DNA from: Ancylothrix sp036704045
Lineage (GTDB): Bacteria; Cyanobacteriota; Cyanobacteriia; Cyanobacteriales; Oscillatoriaceae
DNA length: 64,000 nucleotides
NCBI GenBank assembly: GCA_036704045.1
Contig: DATNQM010000018.1
Span: forward strand, 62,001 to 126,000
Reading direction: 5' to 3'
In this document: in pieces, positions 34,087-42,181 of the stretch
How positions within the stretch are numbered: position 1 is the first letter of the stretch
How the letters are laid out: each line of letters begins with the position of its first letter
Made by a program: the position numbers and the translations under genes
The notes under the pieces: generated by a model
Told to the model about the DNA's origin: nothing
The model's database searches: none
The model's input: the letters and a program-made list of their open reading frames with translations, nothing else

Positions 34087-35130
34087 CTAATTACACGCAG
34101 CTTTTATTTGTTTTAATTTTTCAGCAACTTCTTGTGTAATTATCATTTGTTCTGCTTTGGCTAAGCCTGTTTCTAAGTCAGGACAAATTCCGCAATGCCA
34201 TAAATAAAAGCCTCCGTTCCAAATGGCAGATTTTGTCATTTCTGAGGGTTTTCCTTGCAGGGTAGCTTGGATTTCTGTAATTAGTTCGGGGTTGGTTTCA
34301 GGAAGGGGAAAATCTTTACCTCCTAATCCATAATCCCATGAATGTAAGATTGTCCGCTCGAATTTTTGATGGGGGTTGGTATGGCCTACAATGACGGCAC
34401 GATCTCTGGGTAAGTCTGGACTGCCTTCTAATCCTTTGACAGTTGTATAGGTAGTGACTCCTCGCAAAGTGTGAGCATCTTGAAACATTTGTTCGGTGGG
34501 AGGATGAACAAAACCTGATATAATGTGAGATTGTCCAGCATAGGGACACCAGATAAGTTCTAAGGTGGAGAGAGGAGGACGTTTACCTATTTGAGAACGG
34601 TAGGGAACGATTTGTTGAGCGAGGGGGAAATGGTGAGGTATATATACAAAGCCGAGGTGAGTTTTTTCGAGGATGTTTTGTATCTGGGGTATATCGTAGC
34701 GATTCCAGTATAGTCCTAATCCTTGCCATACTTCGATAAGGGGGATGCCTTCTTTGGTTGGCATTCTGTCTCCGCCGTGCAGGATTACGGGGACGCCGGC
34801 GGCAGTTAGGATGAGGGCGGTGATGGGGATGATGGGGGAGAATCGGCTGTGTCCGTCGTAGGGGGTGCCGAAGATAATAACTTTTTGAGAATTGTTGATG
34901 GGTTGGAGTTTGGGGCCAAGTTCGTCGTAGGCATCGAGCATTCCAGCAAGTTCAATGCCTGTGGGCCGTTTGATGCGGTGGGATATTAAAAAAGCCCCAA
35001 TTTGGGCTGGGGTTGCTTGGTGTAGTAGCATCATTTCGGCGGCTTGAAAGGCTTCGGTGCGAGTTAAGTCTTTGTTGGTGTGGTTGCCGCTTCCTACTTT
35101 TTTCAGCAATTCTCTAAAGGCATCGCTCAT
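34087..35130 (-). CDS. cnaT: CnaT-like protein, TrpD-type phosphoribosyltransferase fold
   Basis: A 347-residue member of the anthranilate phosphoribosyltransferase/glycosyltransferase family 3 fold. It has an N-terminal helical domain (RTEAFQAAEMML, ATPAQIGAFLISHRIK) and a phosphoribosyl-binding region (GTPYDGHSRFSP, VILHGGDRMPTKEG). It is not a canonical TrpD: the usual GTGGD motif is replaced by GTPYDG. In Anabaena PCC 7120 the gene cnaT, of this family, lies beside ntcB and is required for expression of the nitrate-assimilation nir operon. The same neighbour order here (ntcB upstream, 58 bp gap, same strand) supports calling it cnaT. The biochemical activity is unknown. Confidence 0.85.
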   Translation of the reverse strand: MSDAFRELLKKVGSGNHTNKDLTRTEAFQAAEMMLLHQATPAQIGAFLISHRIKRPTGIELAGMLDAYDELGPKLQPINNSQKVIIFGTPYDGHSRFSPIIPITALILTAAGVPVILHGGDRMPTKEGIPLIEVWQGLGLYWNRYDIPQIQNILEKTHLGFVYIPHHFPLAQQIVPYRSQIGKRPPLSTLELIWCPYAGQSHIISGFVHPPTEQMFQDAHTLRGVTTYTTVKGLEGSPDLPRDRAVIVGHTNPHQKFERTILHSWDYGLGGKDFPLPETNPELITEIQATLQGKPSEMTKSAIWNGGFYLWHCGICPDLETGLAKAEQMIITQEVAEKLKQIKAACN

Positions 35131-35188
35131 TCTTGGAAGTTTACCCTGTGTTTAATTATTTAAAAGGTTGCCCTATTTGATTAAAGCA

Positions 35189-36163
35189 TTAGGCGACTTG
35201 TGTTTGTGGAGAAAGTGATGAGGAATTTTTGCTGGTAAGTTGGGTGAAGTAGGCCGGTAAGAGTTCTTTGACGAGGCTATAAAACCGCCCTATGGGGGGA
35301 ATTTGGAGGCGATCTCGGCTGGTGACGACAACGACTTGTCTACTGATGCCGTTTTCGTGGGGGGTGTTGCTGGTGGTTTCGATTTTGCGGATGGCGAGGG
35401 TGGGGTCTCGTTGGGCTTCTATGAGGGCTGTTTGAGGCAAGATGGCGATTAATTCGCCGCAGCGGACTACTCCTCGGAAGGCGTCTAGGGTGTTGAGTTC
35501 GAGGGCTGTTTTTAGTTTGATGCCGCGCCGGTCAAATTGATCTTGTACTAGGCGTTGCATTCCGTAGCCGTCTTTGAAGAGGACTTGTTGATACCGGCCT
35601 AGTTCTGTCCAGGGTATGTTTTCGTATTGGGTTAGGGGATGGTTGGCTGCCATTAAGACTTCTATGGTTTCGTTGTAGAGGGTTTCTACTACAAGATCGG
35701 GGCTGGCGGTTAGAAAACGGTTGTTCATTACGATGGCAAGGTCTACGAGTCCGTCTTTGAGGACTTTTAGGGCTCGGTCACTTCCAAGGGAGGTTACGCG
35801 CAGTTGGACTTCTGGGTAGTCTTGGGCGAATTTTAGTAAAACTGGGGGGAGGCTATAGGCGCAGACTGAGTGGATGGCGGCTATGCAGAGTTCTGGTTGT
35901 TTGCCGGCCATTAGATCGGCTAGTTCTTGATGGGCGTTTTGCCATTCGGAACAAATTTTTTTGGCGCGCGGTAGGAGGCGTTCTCCTCCTAGGGTGAGTT
36001 TGGCTTGGGCTGTGCGATGAAATAGGGGTAGCCCCAGGTCGGCTTCGAGTCCTTGCACTTGCCGGCTGATGGTGGATTGGGTGACTCCGCATTTTCTGGC
36101 GGCTTGTTGAAAGCTACCGGTTTCTGCGACTGCTAAAAAGGCTTGCAATTGCTCTAACCGCAT
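35189..36163 (-). CDS. ntcB: LysR-family nitrogen assimilation regulator NtcB
   Basis: A 324-residue LysR-type regulator. It has an N-terminal helix-turn-helix (residues 1-60, with ETGSFQQAARKCGVTQSTIS) and a two-lobed effector-binding domain (about 90-300). In cyanobacteria NtcB activates nitrate and nitrite assimilation genes, responding to nitrite, and works alongside NtcA. The assignment rests on overall resemblance, on the adjacent cnaT homologue and on an excellent NtcA-type promoter upstream. The 58-bp gap to cnaT suggests one transcript. Nitrate transport and reduction genes themselves are not in the window. Confidence 0.9.
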   Translation of the reverse strand: MRLEQLQAFLAVAETGSFQQAARKCGVTQSTISRQVQGLEADLGLPLFHRTAQAKLTLGGERLLPRAKKICSEWQNAHQELADLMAGKQPELCIAAIHSVCAYSLPPVLLKFAQDYPEVQLRVTSLGSDRALKVLKDGLVDLAIVMNNRFLTASPDLVVETLYNETIEVLMAANHPLTQYENIPWTELGRYQQVLFKDGYGMQRLVQDQFDRRGIKLKTALELNTLDAFRGVVRCGELIAILPQTALIEAQRDPTLAIRKIETTSNTPHENGISRQVVVVTSRDRLQIPPIGRFYSLVKELLPAYFTQLTSKNSSSLSPQTQVA

Positions 36164-36205
36164 GGTGGTTTAACCCCAAGGTTGTGAGGATTGACTTTTT
36201 CAATG

Positions 36206-36247
36206 AGGTTAGCCGGTCTACGATGGGCTTTCCGTACTGGTTGATAC
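36206..36247 (-). promoter_or_regulatory. NtcA-activated promoter of ntcB-cnaT
   Basis: On the minus strand GTATCAACCAGTAC (36247-36234) matches the NtcA consensus GTA-N8-TAC exactly. It is followed after 22 bases by TAACCT (36211-36206), which fits the -10 form TA-N3-T. This spacing is the textbook layout of class II NtcA-activated promoters. The -10 box lies about 43 bases before the ntcB start codon. Confidence 0.85.
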
Positions 36248-36457
36248 ACCTGATTGGAAAAGTATTAAGAAATTACTAAGAAATTAGCATAGTTTTTTCT
36301 TTGACGGTAGATTTTTACTTTTTTTGCTGATTTTTTCTAATTTTGTTTGTTTATTGATGGATCTTACCGAGCAAGGGAACGAAGCTTTAAAAGGAGTTCT
36401 TTTTTTGGATTTTTTGACGGGGTTTACGGTTTTTTTTTGATAGATCAAGGGCTTACT

Positions 36458-37432
36458 ATGAGAGTAAAGAGGAGTTTTGATATTGCTATGTATGGAGATA
36501 TTAAACGGCGTGTTTATGAAGTTTTAGAAGGTTCTGAGTCTCAGGATTGGCTGAGTCGTTTGGATGATTTTAGTGTGACTTTTTTGGTTGTTTTAGATGT
36601 GGCAGATTTTATTTTAAAGACTTCGCCTTCTTTTTATAGTCACTACCAGTTATCTTTGTTGAGTATTGAACGAGTTGCTTTAGTTTATTTTACGATTTTA
36701 TATGTTTTACAAGTTTGGTCTTGCACGGTTGATGCTCGTTATTCTCATCCGATTAAAGGCCGGTTGAAGTATATATTTACTCCTCTGGTTTTGATTGATT
36801 TGATGGCTATTTTGCCTTTTTATTTGATGGCTATTTTTCCTCAGTTTGTTTTGATTGAGTTTTTAGAGGTTTTTCGGTTGTTGCGATTGTTAAAGTTGAT
36901 TCGCTATTCGGAATCTTTGCGAACGATTTTAAGAGTTTTGGGGAATAAAAGACAAGAGTTATTTATGACGTTTTTAGAGGTTTTGATTTTGCTGGTTTTT
37001 TCTTCTAGTTTGATGTATTTTGCGGAAAATAAGGCTCAACCTGAAGCTTTTTCGAGTATATCGGGGGCGATGTGGTGGGGTGTTGTGACGCTGACTACGG
37101 TGGGTTATGGGGATGTTTACCCAATTACGGCTATGGGTAAGTTTTTTGGGTCTATGCTTGCTTTTATTGGGATTGGTTTATTTGCTTTGCCGGCGGGGAT
37201 TATTGCATCGGGTTTTTCTGAGGAGGTACAGAGAAAAAAAGAATTAAATAAGGATAATTATCTGCCAAAGCTAGAAGAAATAGCCGATTATATTGACCGT
37301 TCGGCAGAGGTTATGAAGTTATGTGTTGATGCTGCTAAGAGGAAATTAGGTGATGATTTTTCTGATGAAAAAATATTGTGTGAGTTGGCAAGTTTGCTTT
37401 ATGAAGATGCGGTAAAAAAGTTTAATTTTTAG
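36458..37432 (+). CDS. Voltage-gated-type potassium channel
   Basis: A 324-residue six-transmembrane ion channel subunit. Segments S1-S3 lie within about 35-140. A basic S4-like helix reads EVFRLLRLLKLIRYSESLR, with Arg or Lys spaced by about three. After S5 comes the pore loop with selectivity filter TTVGYGD (about 213-219), then S6 with a Gly-rich gate (FALPAGIIASGF). A C-terminal soluble helical region of about 70 residues follows. The filter predicts K+ selectivity. The frame opens at a TTG at 36347, but the ATG at 36458, preceded by AAGGG, starts a more normal protein. It is divergent from ntcB. Confidence 0.9.
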   Translation: MRVKRSFDIAMYGDIKRRVYEVLEGSESQDWLSRLDDFSVTFLVVLDVADFILKTSPSFYSHYQLSLLSIERVALVYFTILYVLQVWSCTVDARYSHPIKGRLKYIFTPLVLIDLMAILPFYLMAIFPQFVLIEFLEVFRLLRLLKLIRYSESLRTILRVLGNKRQELFMTFLEVLILLVFSSSLMYFAENKAQPEAFSSISGAMWWGVVTLTTVGYGDVYPITAMGKFFGSMLAFIGIGLFALPAGIIASGFSEEVQRKKELNKDNYLPKLEEIADYIDRSAEVMKLCVDAAKRKLGDDFSDEKILCELASLLYEDAVKKFNF

Positions 37433-37497
37433 GGGTTTATCGGGTAAAAAATATCTGTTTTAGCTTGGGAATCAGAAAAAAGGTAAAAAGATGGGTG

Positions 37498-38241
37498 TTA
37501 ATAGTCCACCGGCAAGCCAAAATTTTCTAATAATTCGGTGTTTTCTAATAATTCATTCACCGGCCCATCTGCTTGAATTTTTCCGCCTGTTAAAATCATT
37601 GCTCTTTGGGTTGTTTTGCGTATCCAATTGAGGTTATGGGAGGCGATTAATAATACATCCACCGGCAAGTTTATTAAGACTTTGGCTAAGTGCCGGCGCC
37701 AACCTGGATCTAAGCCATTCGTGGGTTCATCTAAGATTAAAATTGAGGGTTCTAAGGCTAAAATTGCGGCGAGGGCTGCTAGTCTTTTTTGTCCTCCCGA
37801 AAGTTCGTGTGCAGAACGATTTTCGTAGGCTTGTAAACCAAATTCTGCAAGTAATTGACGGGCTTTATCTTTGGCTATGGCCGGTGGGACTCCGTAGTTG
37901 CGTGGGCCAAAGGTGACGTCTTCAAGAATGGTGGGCATAAATAGTTGGTCATCTGCATCTTGAAAACAAAAACCTATCTGCCGGCGTACTTGGGCTAAGG
38001 TTGAGTTTTCAAGTCGAATTCCTTGAATACAAATTTCTCCGGCTGTTGGTTTTTTTAAGCCAATTAAGTTATCTAATAAGGTGCTTTTTCCTGAGCCGGT
38101 CGGGCCTAGTAAGGCGACTCTTTCCCCCGCCTGAATATTTAAAGAAATTCCCTGTAAAGTTGGTTGTTGATTTGGATAGCTAAAAACCAGATTGTTAACT
38201 TGGATGCCTGGTTTTGATGGGCCTTTTTTTGGTTCAGTCAA
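37498..38241 (-). CDS. cbiO: Cobalt/nickel ECF transporter ATPase CbiO
   Basis: A 247-residue ABC ATPase that energises metal uptake through the CbiM/CbiQ module. It has Walker A LLGPTGSGKST (45-55), a Q loop in GFCFQDADDQLF, the signature ELSGGQKRLAALA, Walker B LILDEPTNGLDP and the switch His in LLIASHNLNW. Translation starts at TTG 38241, six bases after AAGGAAAG. It is the last gene of a leftward cbiM-cbiQ-cbiO operon, 18 bp after cbiQ. Which metal is carried, cobalt or nickel, cannot be told from the sequence. Confidence 0.93.
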   Translation of the reverse strand: MTEPKKGPSKPGIQVNNLVFSYPNQQPTLQGISLNIQAGERVALLGPTGSGKSTLLDNLIGLKKPTAGEICIQGIRLENSTLAQVRRQIGFCFQDADDQLFMPTILEDVTFGPRNYGVPPAIAKDKARQLLAEFGLQAYENRSAHELSGGQKRLAALAAILALEPSILILDEPTNGLDPGWRRHLAKVLINLPVDVLLIASHNLNWIRKTTQRAMILTGGKIQADGPVNELLENTELLENFGLPVDY

Positions 38242-38259
38242 GCGATACTTTCCTTGAAT

Positions 38260-38916
38260 TTAAAATTTGAGATAAGAGCTAATAGTTATACTAGCAGCAA
38301 TTAAGCTGAGGACGATTAGGATGGCTCTTTCTTTGGGTGGAAATTTGTTGTCATTTGGCAATATTCCTTGATATCCGCGCAATAACATTGCGTTATAAAC
38401 GCGCTCGGAGCGTTGCAAACTTCGCAGATAAAGTGCTCCTATCATGGATGCACTGGTGTAACGTAACCAACCGGCTGCACCGCTCAAACCACGACACTGA
38501 GAGGCTCTCTGCATTTGGTTAACTTCGGAAAGGAGAATTTCTAGGTATTGACCGGCCAAAAGTAAGATTTCTTTGAAGGCTGGAGAGAGGGGTAAACCTT
38601 GTAAGGCTATTGCAAAACTATGGGGTGGCAAAGTTAATAAAAAGCTGTTCATGGTTAATAAACAAACAAGGGAACGAATAAGTAAAAAACTAGCACGTTC
38701 CCAACCGTGAGGAAAGGCAATGATGGTTAGTAAAATGAGTTCGGAACCAAGCAATTTAAAAAGGGTTTTGATTGGCACTCGTAAGGCGATAGCCCAAGCG
38801 AATGCGAGACTACCATAAATAGCTAACCCTGACCAAGTGGGAGTTTTTAAACAAGCGGCTCCGATGACAACAATTAACGATAGCCGCAATTTAAAAGGAA
38901 TAGAAAGATTAAGCAT
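38260..38916 (-). CDS. cbiQ: ECF transporter transmembrane protein CbiQ
   Basis: A 218-residue energy-coupling transmembrane subunit (T component) linking the CbiO ATPase to the substrate-binding CbiM. It has about five membrane segments and a cytoplasmic helical region with the conserved Ala-Arg-Gly-type motif, here QRASQCRGLSG, followed later by LRSLQRSERVYNAMLLRGY. The second of these is the ATPase-contacting coupling helix region. Its ATG overlaps the end of cbiM by 8 bases (ATGCTTAA), so the two are translationally coupled. It is slightly shorter than many CbiQ proteins. Confidence 0.92.
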   Translation of the reverse strand: MLNLSIPFKLRLSLIVVIGAACLKTPTWSGLAIYGSLAFAWAIALRVPIKTLFKLLGSELILLTIIAFPHGWERASFLLIRSLVCLLTMNSFLLTLPPHSFAIALQGLPLSPAFKEILLLAGQYLEILLSEVNQMQRASQCRGLSGAAGWLRYTSASMIGALYLRSLQRSERVYNAMLLRGYQGILPNDNKFPPKERAILIVLSLIAASITISSYLKF

Positions 38917-39832
38917 TGTTTGGTTTGGTAAGCTTGGCTATTCCAAATGCTAAACCAAAAGAAGCTGCGCTGCCTAAAAGGCCGGTGATGCTGGTACCAA
39001 CTGGCCCCCATCCTTCTATATTGTAATCGGCAAAGGGTGTGGGAATGTTGACACGGACGTTTTCTGCTAATTGTATAAACCCTAAATTTTCGGCAACTTT
39101 TTCTAATCCATCGGGCCATGCAGAAGCAAATAAGGACAAAACACCGGCGATTAAACAAATACTAATAACTGGTATTAACCAGCCTTTTATTTGTGATTGT
39201 GATCCGGGTAATAAATCTGGTCTTGCTGTTGCTAAATAGGTTAATACTCCGCCGGTAATGATGCCTTCACCAATGCCTATTAAGATATGAACACCGCTCA
39301 TTGCAGGTAAGACTAAATTGGCCGGTGCTGTGCCTGATAAAATTAATTCTATTCCACAAGCAACGGCGGCTGCTACTACACTAATTGCGGCTGCTATACC
39401 GGCAGCTAAAGGAAGCCGTCTTTTATTTCCTCCTAATAATCTTTGTAATACTTGTGTTAAATTCCACCCTGTCCAAACTCCAATTAATCCGATATTAAAA
39501 ATGTTGGCTCCTAAAGCTGTAACTCCCCCATCTGCAAATAAAATTGCTTGAATAATTAAGACAGTTGAAATACAAAGAGTGCCGGCCCAAGGACTTCCTA
39601 ATATAATTGCTGCTAAGGTTCCTCCTAAAAGGTGGCCACTGGTGCCACCGGCAACGGGAAAATTAATCATTTGCGCGGCAAAAATAAAGGCTGTTGTTAA
39701 GCCTAAAAGTGGTGCTTGTTTCATTCCATAAGCATCACGAGCTTTGTTTAGCGCTACTGAGACTACAGCGGCACTGAGGAGGCCGGTTGCTGTTGCTACT
39801 GGCAGAGAAACAAATCCATCGGGAATGTGCAT
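38909..39832 (-). CDS. cbiM: ECF transporter substrate-binding CbiM with fused PDGLE (CbiN-like) domain
   Basis: CbiM is the S component that binds Co2+ or Ni2+. The 307-residue protein starts MHIPDGFVSLPVA, and the mature N-terminal Met-His pair is part of the metal site. It has the conserved segments PVAGGTSGHLLGG and MSGVHILIGIGEGIITGG. The C-terminal part (about 210-300) adds two membrane segments around ASAWPDGLEKVAE, a PDGLE domain that replaces a separate CbiN. The ribosome-binding site GGAGACAGGA lies close upstream. It heads the cbiMQO operon. A G-tract palindrome upstream (39892-39911) may be a metal-sensor operator. Confidence 0.93.
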   Translation of the reverse strand: MHIPDGFVSLPVATATGLLSAAVVSVALNKARDAYGMKQAPLLGLTTAFIFAAQMINFPVAGGTSGHLLGGTLAAIILGSPWAGTLCISTVLIIQAILFADGGVTALGANIFNIGLIGVWTGWNLTQVLQRLLGGNKRRLPLAAGIAAAISVVAAAVACGIELILSGTAPANLVLPAMSGVHILIGIGEGIITGGVLTYLATARPDLLPGSQSQIKGWLIPVISICLIAGVLSLFASAWPDGLEKVAENLGFIQLAENVRVNIPTPFADYNIEGWGPVGTSITGLLGSAASFGLAFGIAKLTKPNNA

Positions 39833-40940
39833 TCCTGTCTCCCAAAATTGTGTGTCTTTTGATAGAAAAGCAGATTTATTATCAATTTTACAATCCCCAT
39901 ATGGGGGGATTTACCCAGTCACCCTTTTGCCCCTATTCAATTTTGATATTACAGATTTTTATAGATTGCTTCACTGCTTGGCTTTCAGAGATGAGCATTC
40001 TGTATTTATGAAAAAATGCAGCCGGTAACTAGCCAAAAAATTAATTTTTATTTAACAAGTTCATATAATTTATTGTTACTCAATACTTTTCAATATGTTG
40101 GTAATAAAAATAGTCTTAATGAAAGTAACTATCAATAGCAATGATAAGTTTGCTCGGTTGTCTGAAGGTTTTTTTTGAATAATCGGGCTTTTGTTTGAAA
40201 ATAAAAAATCCTTGAAAAGCCTTAAAAATAATACTTTTAGGGATTATCAAAAAAAAATTCATTTCACTAAACCCGTAAATGTTAAAAAATGTTACAATAC
40301 TATTGCAAATTTTTGACAATATTTTTATTGTTACTAAATGAAAAGGACTGCTAACAAAAAATCTATGCTTTTGTAGGGAAAGAGCAATTGAATCCAAAAC
40401 AAAGCCGTTTTGAGATATAAAGCACAAAAATATGATGATTTATTCATCAAAATTTTTGAATGCTTAAATTATTCTCTTTCAACTGCTTAACTTAGTCCCA
40501 GAAAGGTAAAAAAGTAACCTTTTTATTGCCAGCAAATTCAAAACAAATTGGCCAGCATATTTCAGGAGATTTTCAAAGGTGCAGAAAACATTTTCAGAAA
40601 CAAATGCCACCAAATTTACTAAACAGTTAGATGTCGCCAAATTATCTATCTATGGTAAAAGTTTTTATTAGCAAAATCGATGCCCGTAAATCATGGCAAA
40701 GTTTTCAAGCTAATTGCTAAATTTATGGTAATTTTTACTTTTGCTAGTTTGATTGAAGTGAGTTAATAAAAAGCCGAAGAAAACCTGAAATAGATTATTA
40801 TGAAAAAAGTAATCAACCAAGAATGATAAATTAACTAAAAACCTCCGGCAACCTAAACTTTTCTAAGAAAATAAGAACAAAAAAACGTTCTTGATCTTAT
40901 TTCATTTACACTTTACCCAAGCGCTTTTTAACTTCAAAAA
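39833..40940. other. Long A/T-rich noncoding region, 1108 bp
   Basis: This is the longest gene-free stretch in the window, between the divergent cbiMQO and iron clusters. It is very A/T-rich. A 103-codon minus-strand frame (40116-40427) is Phe-, Ile- and Lys-rich, has no good start site and is probably spurious. A weak hairpin (AAGGT/ACCTT near 40503-40521) ends in five T residues. The promoters for both clusters must lie here. I could not find a convincing Fur box. Confidence 0.5.
39892..39911. promoter_or_regulatory. Candidate metal-regulator operator upstream of cbiM
   Basis: AATCCCC-ATATGG-GGGGATT is an inverted repeat about 60 bp before the cbiM start. A C/G tract flanked by A/T-rich inverted halves resembles sites bound by CsoR/RcnR/InrS-family metal sensors. 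It could equally be a hairpin in the leader. No cobalamin riboswitch was recognised. Confidence 0.4.
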
Positions 40941-41930
40941 ATGTCTAGTCAACCGCTCTTTTTAAATCGTCGTACACTACTCCAAATGGGTCTTGCTGGC
41001 CTAGGTGTTACGGGGGCTACCATTGCTTTATCTCAAACTTTAAATCAACCCAAAATTAGGCCGGCAAGAATTCCTAGTTTTTCTGAAAATGAAGTGGAAA
41101 TAAATGGTGTTGATTTTAATCCAATGGCGATTTTACGCGATTTTGATTATGGCACTATCAAAAAAGAAAATGGGCGAATTATTCGGGAATATCGTTTGGT
41201 TGCCAATACAACGGAACTAAAGTTAAATAATGCTGTTACATTTAACAGTTGGAATGTTAATAAACGAGTTCCAGGGCCCACTTTAAGAGCAACAGAAGGA
41301 GACCGTCTTCGTATTATTTTTCTTAATCAGGCCGGTCACTCTCACTCTTTGCATTTTCATGGGATCCACCGTTCAGAAATGGATGGCATAAAACCGATAC
41401 GTCACGACACAGCTACTATCTATGAATTTGATGCGGAACCCTATGGGGTTCATCTCTATCATTGCCATATTGCGCCGGTGACTCGCCATATTAATAGAGG
41501 GTTGTATGGAATGTTTATTATTGACCCACCAAAACCTCGTCCACCGGCGGATGAAATGGTGCTAGTTATGGGTGGATATGATACCAATGATGATGGCAAA
41601 AATGAGCTTTATGCTTTTAATGGATTGCCGAATTATTATATGCAACATCCCATAAAAATTTATCAAAATCAGCTTATTCGTGCTTATGTTTTGAATATGG
41701 TTGAATTTGATGCCGCACTGACTTTTCATATTCATGCAAATATGTTTCAAGTGTACCCAACCGGCCGCACTTTAACACCTACCCAAGAAACAGATGTAAT
41801 AACTATGGGAACGGCTGAACGTCATATCTTAGAGTTTAGTTTTCGCTATCCGGGCAAGTATATGTTTCATCCCCACCAAGATGATATTGCAGAACATGGC
41901 TGTATGGGTAACTTTGATGTGATTGCTTAA
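40941..41930 (+). CDS. Two-domain multicopper oxidase, probable ferroxidase
   Basis: A 329-residue cupredoxin protein of two domains. The N-terminus (LNRRTLLQMGLAGLGVTGATIAL) resembles a Tat signal with twin Arg. Copper ligand motifs are HSLHFHGIH and YHCHIAPVTRH...GMF in domain 1, then HIHANMF and HPHQDDIAEHGCMG in domain 2. The HCH...H...M type 1 copper set is in domain 1; the corresponding Cys in domain 2 is Pro, so only domain 1 should hold type 1 copper. It lies upstream of an HhH lipoprotein, two FTR1 permeases and a ferritin-like gene. A Fet3-like role, oxidising Fe2+ for uptake, is inferred from that context. Confidence 0.88.
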   Translation: MSSQPLFLNRRTLLQMGLAGLGVTGATIALSQTLNQPKIRPARIPSFSENEVEINGVDFNPMAILRDFDYGTIKKENGRIIREYRLVANTTELKLNNAVTFNSWNVNKRVPGPTLRATEGDRLRIIFLNQAGHSHSLHFHGIHRSEMDGIKPIRHDTATIYEFDAEPYGVHLYHCHIAPVTRHINRGLYGMFIIDPPKPRPPADEMVLVMGGYDTNDDGKNELYAFNGLPNYYMQHPIKIYQNQLIRAYVLNMVEFDAALTFHIHANMFQVYPTGRTLTPTQETDVITMGTAERHILEFSFRYPGKYMFHPHQDDIAEHGCMGNFDVIA

Positions 41931-42181
41931 ATTTTTTGAAAAAAATTTTCAATAATCTTGACAATAATTAGCAAGAAGGAGAAAATAAAGAGTCTGTCAT
42001 TCTCAGAATAGCCAAGCTTGCCGCTTCCTCCTAGTTAGGCAAGTAAATTTCCAGAGTTAATCGATTTGTGGAAAACAATTTTTTGTGATTCTACGAGATT
42101 AGCCGGCAAGTTTTTAAAGGGTTTTACCTCTTAAAAGTTCTGAAATTTCTGTCAAAAAAATCCTCCAATAGGAAATTAGTT

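Noticed and set aside
39833..40100. Cobalamin riboswitch upstream of cbiM
   Set aside because: No B12-box-like GCCACTG sequence or leader of sufficient structure was seen.
40116..40427. 103-codon minus-strand frame in the 1.1-kb gap
   Set aside because: Composition (Phe, Ile, Lys, Ser) mirrors the A/T-rich DNA; no start signal and no motif.
40600..40940. Fur box upstream of the iron cluster
   Set aside because: A/T-rich sequence gives only weak partial matches to GATAATGATTATC; none is good enough to list.
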